Part shown: positions 31,655 through 42,891 of the stretch, piece after piece | Position numbering within the stretch: the stretch's first letter is position 1 | How the letters are laid out: every line of letters begins with the position of its first letter | From: Phialocephala subalpina | Lineage: Eukaryota > Ascomycota > Leotiomycetes > Helotiales > Mollisiaceae | DNA length: 64,000 bases | NCBI GenBank assembly: GCA_900073065.1 | Contig: FJOG01000023.1 | Coordinates: 562,179-626,178, forward strand | Reading direction: 5' to 3' | Position numbers and translations under genes: made by a program | Notes under the pieces: generated by a model | What the model was told of the DNA's origin: nothing | The model's input: only the letters and a program-made list of their open reading frames with translations | Databases searched by the model: none

Positions 31655-34600
31655 ATGAGGTTTCTTCGTGCTCTCGCAGCTACTGCCTTTGCGGCACACG
31701 CTGCAGCTCTGGCTATCGGAGGGAAACGGATGAACGTTGAGAGAGAAAGCGACGGACTTCAAGATATCGTATGTCCTGTTTCAATGTCTCAGAATGGCCA
31801 GAACTTCTAATATCACATGCAGGTAACCTACGACGAGCACTCGCTTTTAGTCTACGGAGAGCGCGTCTTTGTCTTCAGTGGAGAATTCCATCCATACAGA
31901 CTACCTGTTCCCGATCTCTGGCTCGACGTCTTCCAGAAAGTCAAAGCACTGGGCTTCAATGTCGTTTCGTTTTACGTTCACTGGGCGTTGCTCGAAGGCG
32001 AACCTGGGAAATATCTCGCAGATGGCGTCTTTGCATTTGAGCCTTTCTTTGCTGCTGCACAAGAAGCAGGGATTTACCTCATTGCTCGTCCTGGCCCTGT
32101 AAGTGCAACCCTCCTCATAATTCTCTATGGTCTAATTTGTGAAATAGTACATCAATGCAGAGTCAAGCGGGGGTGGATTTCCAGGATGGCTTCAACGAGT
32201 CAAAGGACAGCTTCGAACCCGAGCCCCTGATTATCTAGCTGCAACCGACAATTACGTTGCAAATATCGGTTCAGCCATTGCTAAGGCACAGATCACGAAT
32301 GGAGGACCAGTCATCTTAGTCCAGCCAGAGAATGAATACTCAGGAAGCGATGGACCAGTTACTGGAGGCTTTCCAGATCCAGTCTATTTCGCCTATGTCA
32401 AGAAGCAGCTTCGAGATGCTGGTATTATCGTTCCATTTATTAACAATGATGCCTGTGAGTATTTTTGGTACCATATGTTAAAAGGTCGCTGACAATGTAC
32501 CAGGGGCTCAAGGACTTTTCGCACCTGGTGAAGTGGTCAATGGAACAACGGAAGGTGATGTGGATATCTATGGCCATGACTCCTACCCTTTGGGCTTCGA
32601 TTGTGCGAATCCGTATACATGGCCCACTGGAAATCTTCCCACGTATTTCCATGCCACACATGAGGAGCAAAGCCCTTCAACCTTCTACTCCTTGAACGAG
32701 TTCCAGGGTGGCTCCTTCGATCCTTGGGGCGGTCTCGGATTCGACCAATGCGCAGTCCTCCTCAATATGGAATTCGAGCGAGTCTTCTACAAGAACGACT
32801 TCGCCGCCGGGGCTGCTCTTTTGAACCTGTACATGATCTTTGGAGGCACAAACTGGGGCAACTTAGGACATTCAGGTGGATATACTTCCTACGACTATGG
32901 CTCTCCTATCACCGAGAATCGGGAGCTTCACAGAGAGAAGTTTAGCGAGCTTAAGTTGGAAGGAAACTTCCTCAAAGTGTCCCCTGCTTACCTTACTGCT
33001 TCAGTTGGTACGGGTGTTACCGGGACTTATACCAGCTCTACTAGTCTCTTTACGACTCCATTGTTCGGAAATGGGTCTGCAACGAATTTCTACATCGTCA
33101 GACATTCGGATTATCAGACACAAGTAGCGGCATCTTACAAGTTAAATGTGGCTACGAGCCAAGGAAGTGTGTCCATTCCTCAGTTGGGAGGTAGCTTGAC
33201 ATTGAGCGGTAGAGACTCGAAGTGTAAGCATTCAATCACCCCAAGTAATGGGGGCAATTCATATCTGAAAAGTACTAACTTTCCTAGGGCATGTGACTGA
33301 CTATGATCTGGGAGGAACCAATCTCCTTTACTCTTCAGCAGAGATCTTCACCTGGAAGAAGTTTGACGACAAGACTGTTCTAGTTGTGTATGGTGGACCT
33401 GGAGAACAACATGAACTTGCAGTTGTTTCGACGAGCTCGGCTAAGACCGTTGAGGGTGATGGAGTCACTACCAAAAGCACCAACGGAACCGCAATATTGA
33501 ATTGGCAGACCTCTACCACTCGCAGAGTTGTCCAAGTTGGTAGTCTGCTTGTGTATATCCTCGACAGGAATAGCGCCTACAATTACTGGGTTCCGGACTT
33601 TGTCCGTACTGATACATGGGGAGCATAGTAGGTGTCCTAGCCCATATGGTACATTTGAGACTGACAGTTATCTAGCACGTCCACCGTTGGCAAAACTACG
33701 TCCGTCATTGTTGAAGCAGGTTATCTTGTCCGATCCGTGTATATACAAGGCACCGCCCTCCATATCGATGGAGATTTGAACGCCACAGTCCCTATCAAAG
33801 TTATCGGAGCACCAGCCAGCACAAAGGATCTCCACTTCAATAGCCTGAAGTTATCCTTCACTACCGACCCAGTAACAGGCGAATGGTCTTCAACTCTACC
33901 ATACACTGCCCCAGATATCAGCTTACCTGACCTTTCGACTCTAGACTGGAAGTACGTCGACAACTTGCCCGAGATCTCGTCGTCTTACGATGATTCAGCC
34001 TGGACAGCTGCAGACCACACAACAACCGATAACTCCGTCTGGAAACTCCAAACTCCAACTTCCCTCTTCAGCAGTGATTACGGCTACCACACCGGCGTCC
34101 TCATCTACCGCGGCCACTTCACCGCTACTGGCGCCGAAACAACATTGAAAATATCCACACAAGGAGGAAGCGCCTTTGGCTCATCCGTTTGGTTGAATTC
34201 CACTTACATCGGTTCCTGGACCGGTATCGACGCCTCTAGTGCTTGGAACAGCACTTACACACTCCCCAATCTCGTTTCTGGAAAGGACTACGTCTTCACC
34301 GTCCTCGTCGACAACAACGGTCTAGACGAAAACTGGGTCGTTGGAGCAGAACAGATGAAAGACCCCCGCGGGATCCTAAACTATTCCCTCGACGGACATT
34401 CTCAGTCCGATATCACCTGGAAGCTAACCGGAAATTTGGGCGGCGAGCAGTATATCGATAAAGTTCGAGGGCCATTGAATGAAGGTGGTCTTTATGCTGA
34501 GAGGCAAGGCTGGACACAACCTTATCCTCCGAATCATAACTGGGTTTCTGGAAGTCCTGAGCAGGGGATTAGTACGGCTGGTGTTGCATTTTACCAGGCG

Positions 34601-35003
34601 GATTTCAAGCTTGATCTTCCTGACAATTACGACATCCCTCTTACTTTCAACTTTGGTAACACAACTATCAACGGGGCCACGGCAGACTACAGAGCGCAGC
34701 TCTGGATTAACGGGTACCAGTTTGGAAAGTATATCAATAATGTTGGACCTCAGGCTGAATTCCCTGTTCCAGAGGGTAAGTCAGCTTGTTGTTACTTGGA
34801 ACATGCGATGAAAGCTAATTTTGACAGGTATCCTGGATTACCACGGCCAGAATTGGCTTGCTATCGAGATCTGGGCTCAACAAGCAAGTGGTGCTCATTT
34901 GACAAACTTCAGTTTGGGCACTGGAACTGTGGCATGGACTTCCAAACCCAGGCCATCTCTATCACCAAGGCCAAGCTACAGCAAGAGACCGGGTGCATAC
35001 TAA
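31655..35003 (+). CDS. lacA: Secreted beta-galactosidase, GH35 (LacA type)
   Basis: Extracellular hydrolase of terminal beta-galactosides, used on lactose, galactan side chains and xyloglucan. Seven exons (31655-31768, 31823-32098, 32148-32454, 32504-33223, 33288-33627, 33676-34775, 34828-35003) join in frame to 1010 aa, the normal fungal GH35 size. The signal peptide is [20 protein letters not shown]. The catalytic barrel has [16 protein letters not shown]. The acid/base Glu is in VQPENEYSG (about 193) and the nucleophile Glu in YSLNEFQGG (about 298). [10 protein letters not shown] follows, then the beta-rich domains including [12 protein letters not shown] and [17 protein letters not shown]. 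Many N-x-S/T sites fit a secreted glycoprotein. It converges on SHE9 with 79 bp between stops. Confidence 0.96.
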
Positions 35004-35082
35004 CCCAAGTCTGATGTTTTGACTCTCCAAATAGGTATTCTTTTATTGTACAGATCTACAAAAAGTGGTACATAGTCGTCGT

Positions 35083-36378
35083 CTATGCATGACGGAATAT
35101 AATAGTGGCGATGATGGTGACTATCGCTGCTCCTGTAGCAGCACCTTCTAATGCAATCATCGTAATATCCTGTTTCCGCATTTCGATGACTTTGTCGCTG
35201 AATAGATCCTGAAAGGAAGCTGTCCATGACTTCTGGTGTTCTCGCAACTTCATCAATGCTGTTGGGACGTGCATTTCTGCTGTATCGAGTGATGCCTCTT
35301 CATGGAGGGCGTCTTCACTCTCCCCTTTGATACATGCGACCACGGCATCGACTGCAGGCTCTAAGGTTTTTTCTCCACCAGCCACCTCCTCTTGCAGCTC
35401 TTCAATGCCAGCAGCCACGAGAGCATCTAACGACACCGGTTCAGCCTCCTGGTTGCCTTCATGTCTTATCTGAGCAGCCTCTTTCTCCTTCTCCAACGCC
35501 TCCCTAACCTTCTCCTCAAACCCATGTACCAACCTCCTCCGTCTCCAAGGCTCAAAGCCTAATTGGAACACCAAGAAAAGTAGAACGTTAACACCCATCA
35601 ATCCCCAAGTACCCCACGTACTCATCCTCCGAATCTTATCACTCCAAATCTGCTCCTCATGATACCGACTCAATATGCTAGTACTCAACGTAGTAGCCGA
35701 ATGCTCCGCCTCCCTCTCCGCATCCGCCAATTTCGTAGCCGCTTCCTGAACCGCTTGTTCATTACTATGATCCATCCTATACAACGCCGTAAACCTCTCC
35801 AAATCCGTCGGTGTCCAACTATCTTTCCTCGCAAGTAATGTAGTTACTTCTCTCTGTGTAGAAGCTCTGTCTGCAACGGTAGTCTTGTACGCAAGACGAG
35901 AAGATCGAACGAGTTCTTGGGCATCTGAGACTCGTTTTTCGAGGTGCGTGATGCGCTCCTTTAGAGCTTCGATGCCGGAGTAGCCGGTTAGGTCGTTGAT
36001 GCGTTGGGAGGCGACGAAGATGTTGCCTTGCATGTGGTCCATGAGCTTGGAAAAGCGTTTGGTGATTGCGAGGCGGCGGCCTTCCTCTGCCGAGGGGAGA
36101 CTGGAGGAAAGCTCTTCGGATACGCCATTGGAATATGGCTCTTCTTGTTTCGGGGGAGGAGGGACATCTTTCGAAGGAGGCGGAGGTGTGGTATTCGAGA
36201 AAGGAGGAGGTTTAGGAGAATCGGCGCTGAAAAGCCGTCGTTGGGTTCGAATCCTACATTGTAGACAAATGGAAGGCCGTAATGAAGGCCGGTCTGCGAT
36301 TCGTTTCGCTCGTTTTGCCGATGTATTGGCGATCGCGTCGAAGAAGAGCCTTGGAGTAAATCGTGCTATGGGCTGCAT
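35083..36378 (-). CDS. SHE9: Mitochondrial inner-membrane morphology protein SHE9/MDM33
   Basis: Inner-membrane protein needed for normal mitochondrial shape, proposed to act in inner-membrane division. Single-exon frame of 431 aa. The basic N-terminus is a presequence (MQPIARFTPRLFFDAIANTS...RTQRRLFSADS). A proline-rich spacer (PPPFSNTTPPPPSKDVPPPP) follows, then the family block RLAITKRFSKLMDHMQGNIF and coiled coils (ALKERITHLEKRVSDAQELV). The first membrane span is about 255-275 (WGLMGVNVLLFLVFQLGFEPW). A matrix or intermembrane acidic loop and a C-terminal span (ALEGAATGAAIVTIIATIIF) complete it. It is divergent to the phosphatase gene at 36786. Confidence 0.92.
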   Translation of the reverse strand: MQPIARFTPRLFFDAIANTSAKRAKRIADRPSLRPSICLQCRIRTQRRLFSADSPKPPPFSNTTPPPPSKDVPPPPKQEEPYSNGVSEELSSSLPSAEEGRRLAITKRFSKLMDHMQGNIFVASQRINDLTGYSGIEALKERITHLEKRVSDAQELVRSSRLAYKTTVADRASTQREVTTLLARKDSWTPTDLERFTALYRMDHSNEQAVQEAATKLADAEREAEHSATTLSTSILSRYHEEQIWSDKIRRMSTWGTWGLMGVNVLLFLVFQLGFEPWRRRRLVHGFEEKVREALEKEKEAAQIRHEGNQEAEPVSLDALVAAGIEELQEEVAGGEKTLEPAVDAVVACIKGESEDALHEEASLDTAEMHVPTALMKLREHQKSWTASFQDLFSDKVIEMRKQDITMIALEGAATGAAIVTIIATIIFRHA

Positions 36379-36785
36379 GGCCGCCCTCCTTCGAAGTGTG
36401 GTCGTCGGATTGTGGTGTAGGCTTCTCTTTCAATGTTGTTAGAAGCTATGTCCCGAGCGGGCCAAGTTTGCTCACCGCCTTTGCAAGGGTGGGGCCGGCA
36501 GATTTCGAGATTGATTGACCCCTCCATCTTTCTCCTTTCTCAACGGTCTTTGAAGCTTTGTACATAGATTTGTTCTTGTTAATTATTCTATAGTCTACAT
36601 AAACTTAGATTTGGTAGATTTGTAGCATTTCCTTTCGGTGGTTCGTTTAATATAGGTTAGTAAAATCTACAACTAGCATATTTGTTTTCCCGAGTCGCCA
36701 ACACCGACTTTTAAGTATCTTCAACGAATACTTGGTCAAAAGCTAACATACACCCAGACCTTTCTGTCCCTTACAATTGACCAAG
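36379..36785. promoter_or_regulatory. Divergent promoter, SHE9 / HAD phosphatase
   Basis: 407 bp between divergent start codons. It is AT-rich in the centre (about 36575-36670). No specific site is recognised. Confidence 0.4.
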
Positions 36786-37640
36786 ATGGCAGCCTCCATA
36801 CTTCCTGCGATGAAAACCAACCCGAAGTACATCTTCTTTACCGATTTCGACGGAACAATTACCCAGAAAGACTCCAACGATTACATGACCGACAACTTGG
36901 GATACGGACAGATCAAGCGGAAGCAAGGCAACAGAGATGTCCTCGATGGAAAGATGACCTTCCGCGATTCCTTCCGAGAGATGCTTGACTCGGTCAAGAC
37001 TCCTTTCGACGAATGCATAAAGATCCTACAAGAGGCCATCAAACTGGACCCATACTTCAAGGAGTTCTATGAATATGCTCGACAGAACAACATCCCGGTT
37101 GTTGTGCTTAGTGGAGGCATGACCCCAATTGTCAGAGGATTGTTGGTTCATTTGCTTGGAGAGGAACATGGAAATGAGATGCAAATCGTCAGCAACGACG
37201 TTGGACCAAGAGATGGAAAGAGCATAAACGAGGAGGGAGGCTGGCAGATTGTGTACCATGACGACACCCATTTTGGACACGACAAATCATTGGAGATTCG
37301 ACCATATGCCAATCTCCCAGCGGATCAGAGACCAACAATGTTTTATGCCGGCGATGGAGTATCAGACTTCTCGGCTGCTTCAGAAACTGATCTTCTTTTC
37401 GCAAAGAAGGGGCATGGTACGTTCGTACGAGATCGTGTTGAATGTGGTGCTGACAACATGATAGATCTGATCACTTACTGTTTGAGAGATGGGACGCCAT
37501 TCACCGTTTTCGAGGACTGGTCCTCAATTTTGGCTACAGTGAAGGATATCGTAGCTGGCAAGACAACTGTTCAAGAAGTCTCGGCCGCTGGTGCCAAGGA
37601 AGCCAAAGCAAATGGAATCGTGGCAAATGGAAGGGCTTAG
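36786..37640 (+). CDS. PYP1: HAD-superfamily sugar-alcohol phosphatase (Pyp1 type)
   Basis: Intronless 284-aa protein resembling the yeast phosphatase YNL010W/Pyp1, which dephosphorylates sugar-alcohol phosphates. HAD motif I is FTDFDGTITQKDSNDYMTD, with nucleophile and acid/base Asp at DFDGT. The cap has a family-like TPFDECIKILQEAIKLDP. Motif II is VVVLSGGM and motif IV is FYAGDGVSDFSAAS. HFGHDKSLEI supplies the motif III Lys. The C-terminus (TVQEVSAAGAKEAKANG) is low complexity. The start is the ATG at 36786, with a second Met twelve codons on (MKTNPKY) equally close to the fold. Exact substrate is inferred from family resemblance only. Confidence 0.88.
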   Translation: MAASILPAMKTNPKYIFFTDFDGTITQKDSNDYMTDNLGYGQIKRKQGNRDVLDGKMTFRDSFREMLDSVKTPFDECIKILQEAIKLDPYFKEFYEYARQNNIPVVVLSGGMTPIVRGLLVHLLGEEHGNEMQIVSNDVGPRDGKSINEEGGWQIVYHDDTHFGHDKSLEIRPYANLPADQRPTMFYAGDGVSDFSAASETDLLFAKKGHGTFVRDRVECGADNMIDLITYCLRDGTPFTVFEDWSSILATVKDIVAGKTTVQEVSAAGAKEAKANGIVANGRA

Positions 37641-38622
37641 ACTTTTCGTTTGATTTTTGATCATTATAGACGATAGATCACTTGATAGACCCTTAGAAAA
37701 GCCATAGATCCGCTGCAAACACTCTCCTCGAACCATTTTCTTCGGTACTAACCTCTTCGAATGTCTCATTCCACTTTAGACAATTCGCGATGCAAAACAA
37801 CGCAGCCAAATATCGAGTCGAGGTTCTGAACACCCAGACATGAATCTACTCAATGGAAACTGGACAACGCTTAATACAGATGAAATGTTCCCTGAGACAA
37901 GACTTGCAGACTTCCAGAATGTCAATGGCAAACATTAACCCTTTTAATCTCAAGATAACCGAGTCAAACTTCAGACATTTTGCCCTCGAGAACATCCAAC
38001 ATCCAGTCAAACAATGCCACAATCTCTGATACTAATCTTGACTCTGGCCTGAAGTTGTATGCTGAAATGCACCAGTTCAACGAAGTCCGAACCTGATCTG
38101 AGGACTGAAACTGAAACGTATGTTCGGCCTCAAATTCGACTTTCTCGCCCCCTCGTTGTCCCAAGTGCACCTGTACTTCACTTCCTGGTCCAAAATATGA
38201 GGGAATCTTCAAAGCCAGACTTCTGAGCTTGTGAGCAGATATCAATGAGAGCTATCGCTGTATAGAAATAAAAGCGTATGAACGCCGTTTCTAGCTTTTG
38301 AAAACTCTGTAAAATCAGGCCGTTACTACATATTCATGTTTCAACGAGCTTTTGAAATGTATAAGCTCCACTTTCAAACCCTTCCCTTCAAAGGGAGAAT
38401 GAATTCTGACAACATAATGAAAATTGTTCCCACTTGATATTTATGCTTGAAGGTTGCAGTTCGAAGAGGCTCAAGCTTGGTTCCGGCTTCTTTTCTGCGC
38501 CATTCAAGCTCCGACCAATCACATCGCTTCCGATCAAAGCATCGTCGTTTTCCCGAACGTCAAATTCCTCAGCTCACACTCGATCATCAACCTCAATTGA
38601 CCACAACACTCCTCTCTCAACG
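37641..38622. other. Intergenic, one doubtful minus-strand frame
   Basis: 982 bp. A minus-strand frame at 37964-38245 (93 aa, containing FGPGSEVQVHLGQRGGEKVE) has a fairly protein-like composition, but no recognised family and no clear partner exons, so it is not called. The right end is the promoter of the Rieske gene. Confidence 0.35.
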
Positions 38623-39535
38623 ATGGCCTCCCTCGCACACACCTCGCGCACGATGCTGCGGTCTCTGCCACGCAGCTCGATGCCTGTCCGCGCCCTCTCC
38701 ACCTCAGCAGCAAGAATCGACACCAGCTCGTTCGATTCGCCGTTCAAGGGCATGGGTAACTCCAAGACCGACAAGATCCCGGATTTCAGTCATTACAGGA
38801 GTAGTGCTGGTAGTAACAAGAATTTGTTGTTCCAGTACTTCATGGTCGGAACGATGGGAGCGTTGACGGCTGCTGGTGCGAAGGCGACTGTGCAAGGTGC
38901 GTAGCTGGATTTGTCTCAATGGCTTCGGAAGAGGTGGGAAGGAAAGGAATTGTTGTTGGATGGATGAGGATGCTCAATTGGGTTCATGGACTGATTTTCT
39001 GTTCTTCTGCAGATTTCCTTGTCAATATGTCTGCTTCCGCAGATGTTTTGGCCATGGCTAAAGTCGAGGTCGACCTCTCTGCTATCCCAGAGGGCAAGAA
39101 CGTATGTTTTGCATCTCAATGGCGGAGGATCAGAATACTGATGGATACAGGTCATCATCAAATGGCGAGGCAAGCCAGTCTTCATCCGCCACCGAACCGC
39201 AGATGAGATCAAGGAGGCCGAGAACGTTAAGGTCGAGACATTGCGAGATCCTCAAACTGACGCGGAGCGTGTCAAGAAGCCCGAATGGTTGGTCATGGTT
39301 GGTACGTATTTTCCATTCATAAAGCTTGAGTTGGTGACTGATTGTGAATACAGGTGTCTGCACACATCTTGGATGTGTGCCTATTGGCGAAGCTGGTGAT
39401 TATGGAGGATGGTTCTGCCCTTGCCACGGTTCTCACTACGATATCTCTGGACGTGTACGGAGAGGACCAGCTCCATTGAACCTCGAAATTCCCGCATACG
39501 AGTTCCCCGAGGAGAATGCGTTGGTTATTGGTTAA
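38623..39535 (+). CDS. RIP1: Rieske iron-sulfur protein of cytochrome bc1 complex
   Basis: Catalytic subunit of respiratory complex III that takes an electron from ubiquinol and passes it to cytochrome c1. Exons 38623-38896, 39013-39101, 39151-39301 and 39354-39535 give 231 aa. The presequence ends near [10 protein letters not shown]. The membrane anchor is [20 protein letters not shown], and the hinge [20 protein letters not shown] is intact. The 2Fe-2S ligands are C174/H176 in CTHLGC and C193/H196 in CPCHGSHYD, with the C179-C195 disulfide pair present. The C-terminus is [14 protein letters not shown]. All splice joins keep frame. Confidence 0.97.
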
Positions 39536-39907
39536 TGGAGTTGTGTATATGGAGAGAGGTTTCCTTTGTTAGAGTGAGAGGATAGATGCGGCGGGAGCGG
39601 CTCTGTAGAAGGCGAAGCCGATGCCAATATGTACAAAAGATCATCGAAATGCATTGCCAAAGATTTCTATGTTTCGACGTGATTGTGTACAGAGCAGATC
39701 CAGAACGAGCTCTCGCATGGGTTTGGAACTCCCGAACTCCCTTTGATATGTCTAGAGGCTAGAGAGTAAAAACCAATGAAGAAGAGTGACAGATGAAGAC
39801 TGAATTCTTTTGAGACTTCGACTAGTCTAGCTGGAAATGCACTATGCCTTTGACCACGTCTTACAAATCTAGTCAATTATTTTACAAGCATTAGCTCGAC
39901 TATCTCA
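39536..39907. other. Convergent intergenic region, RIP1 / CCT1
   Basis: 372 bp with both 3' UTRs. Nothing else is seen. Confidence 0.4.
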
Positions 39908-41763
39908 TCAATGACCATGGCCATCATCCTCTCCACCTCTCTGCTCCGGATCCAGCTTGATCAAAGTATCTATCCTCATAATCGAAATACAAGCCTCAAC
40001 AGCAGACTTCAACTGCCTAATCTTGCTCATGCTTGGTTCCAAAACACCAGCCTTGATCTCATCGACCACCTTTCCTTTCGTCAAGTCCAAACCATAATTC
40101 TTATAATTCTTCTTCTTGGCAATCGTCTTCTCGTCCTCATTCGCATCTCCGTCCTGGATACGCTGTGACAGGGCGTGTCTTGATCGAAGCTGTGCTACAA
40201 GCTCGGACGAGTCCTTAGCGGCGTTAACGGCGAGAGTCTTTGGGATGACGAGAAGAGATTGAGCGAATTCGCCAATGGCGAGTTGTTCTCTAGAACCAAC
40301 GGTACCGGCGAACTCTTCGAGGTAGATGTGAAGGGCGGTCTCAACAGCACCGCCACCTGGGACGATGCTGCCACTCTCAAGAGTTCGCTTGACGGCACAG
40401 AGTGAGTCGTGAACTGATCTCTCCATCTCGTCAAGTTGGTAGTCGTTGGGTCCTCGGAGAATGATCGAAGCTGAAGTGTGGACTTTGGTACCCTTGATCA
40501 AGATACACTCATCGTCCGAGATTCTCTCCTGGACGACCTCCTCGGCGTGACCAAGAGACGAAGCGTCGAACTTCTCATCACCGTTGAGATCCGATAATGA
40601 GCTGATGAGAGTGGCACCAGTCGCCTTAGCGATTCTTCGCAGATCCTCCTTCTTGCATCTTCGTACGGCCATAGCTCCCTTCTCAATGAAGAGCTTCAGG
40701 CACAAGTCATCGATACCCTTTGTCGTAAGAACAACGTTCGCACCTGACTTGAGGATCATCTCAACTCGGTCCATCACAATACCAGCCTCTCGTTGTCGGA
40801 TCTGCTCCAGTTGTTGAGGATCATCTATCGTAATGTGGACTCCCAGCTTCATTCTCTCCTTCTGCAGGTTCATGTCCAGAACAGCAATCTTGGCATCTGT
40901 GATTCTGGTCTTCATCGCCTGCGAGGCAACGGTGCAATTTAATGCATAACCCTTAACCAGAATCGACTCCAAAGCTCCCTTTCCATGTGCCTTGAGGATG
41001 TTGACTGCCTTGACTGGGTATTTGACCTCCTGTCTGTTATTCGTCGACTTGACAGCCTGCATAGCATCCACGACCATATTCGCAAAGAAATCCGAATCTG
41101 ATCCAATAATCTTGCTCGACATCGAAGTTTTCGCAATGCTGATCAGAGACTCCCGACCTAGCTGGTCTACTTTGACGCTGATGTTCTCGTGCATGTACTT
41201 CACAGCTTCGCGGAGAGCTAATCTGTAACCGGTGATGATCGTTGTAGGGTGTATTCGGTTCTTCATGAGTTCGTTTGCTCTTCTCAGAAGCTCTGCTGCA
41301 ATAATAACCACGGATGTCGTCCCATCACCAACTTCCTTGTCTTGCTGTTGTGCCAGGTCGACCAGGATCTTTCCTGCTGGGTGCTCGACATCGAGTAAGC
41401 TCAGAATAGTCGCACCATCGTTCGTTACTGTCACATCCTGCCATGGGTTAGCTTGACCAGTATTTTGTTTGGATGTTGAAGCCTACGCCAATATCGTCCA
41501 CCATCATTTTGTCCAAGCCACTTGGACCAAAGGAGCTCTTGACCACATTTGCAATAGCTTGGGTTGCGAGCACTGTTCTAAAGCTTAGTTCACGTCCATT
41601 TGGAGCTCTTTTTGAGGACATACCATTTTGATCACGAATGTCTGAACCGCTGATTTTCTGGCCACCAAGGACTTGTTTATGTTAGTCACAGAAGCTCTGA
41701 TACGTATGAGAACATCTTACATAGTGTCCCGGCATTTCTAGGTTGTTCAAAGAGTGATCCCAT
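39908..41763 (-). CDS. CCT1: T-complex protein 1 subunit alpha (CCT1)
   Basis: Subunit of the cytosolic TRiC/CCT chaperonin that folds actin, tubulin and other proteins. Four exons (41763-41721, 41671-41624, 41572-41487, 41437-39908; introns 49-51 nt) give 568 aa. The product begins [20 protein letters not shown] and [23 protein letters not shown]-site motifs are [18 protein letters not shown] and GDGTTSVV. The apical domain follows. [18 protein letters not shown] and [11 protein letters not shown] mark the alpha subunit rather than the other seven. The C-terminus ([12 protein letters not shown]) is slightly unusual in its His/Gly ending. The second intron's acceptor AACAG was chosen over TTTAG because it rebuilds DQNVLATQ. 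Confidence 0.96.
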
Positions 41764-42891
41764 TTTGAAGTGGTTGTGTTGACTGCTGGCTATTCTTGCC
41801 TTCAGATTTCGCGTACTTCAAAAGATTTTGGTCGACGCGCTTCCACTCAAAGGACGCTAAGGTTAAGCCGAGCTCCTCCTAAAAGCGGCATTAATCTCAT
41901 GCTCACTTCCTAGGATTAACGTCTACCTACATTTTCAACAAGACAACAATAATTAGAAAGGTCTTCTCTCTGAGAGCTCTACCATACTGTCGGCTCCCGA
42001 GACACCTTTCTCGAGTGTTGGTCGGGAAAGATTTTCCTCGGCATCGCAGGGCTTCCATTTATTCAGACAGCAAGTGCTTGTTTGATGAGGCAGCCCAACC
42101 CCCGAAGTCAAGCAGGAGACTGAACTGCACAATGTGAAGTGCGGGGAACTTGTGGTATGTTGCATTCATTTATATTTTACTTCTTTTCGGGAGTTGAGAG
42201 CAGGGGTGCATAAGGTCATGTAGCCTCACCAGCATGAGAGCCATGAATGATAGATAGTACTGCAGTTCTCTCTTCCATGCATGAGCCCAGTATTGGTTTG
42301 TGTTTTGGATTACCGAGTCGAAAGGTGTTATGCTGCATCTAGAAACGAGTGTTAAGGCATTGAAGTTTTTGAAGATTCTACCGTACGATGTCCACTCTGG
42401 CAAGTGCTCGAACACTCCTTGACATCCAGTTGAATGCCTATGTTCCCCGTTTCCATGCAGGCATCATTTTGAGTCGGGCTAGCTGGTGGGATCCAGTGCT
42501 TCCTTTCGAACATGGAAATCTGCACTGAGTACCTTGCTCATACTAAGCCACTCCTTCGCCATCCTGCTACTTTCTGGTCAGCACATTCTCTTCCTCCTCA
42601 GAATATTCAAGAATGCACTTCCAGACCACCTTCTCACCTCTTCACACCTCGACCTCTTTGTTATGTTAGTCGGTTGTATCAAGTCTACGATAGCACAAGA
42701 GCACTCTACCCCCGTCAACCCTGCGAGTGGACAGGAGAATTCTACCCCCGTTAAGTCGATTCCTAACCCAGTACAAGGCGTTGACTCTTCTCCCCTTGAG
42801 TATGAGTGCGAGCTGCTCCATTACCCAAGCCCTGCTGTCTACTGCAGCCCTTACGCTTACGGCGAGCACGAGCCATCACCATTTGTCGATC
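41764..42891. other. CCT1 promoter and left flank of a decayed gene
   Basis: About 1.1 kb. The left part should be the CCT1 promoter. A plus-strand frame at 42486-42959 contains SGQENSTPVKSIPNPVQG-like sequence, but it overlaps the presumptive start of the next locus in another frame and has no domain. No gene is supported. Confidence 0.35.
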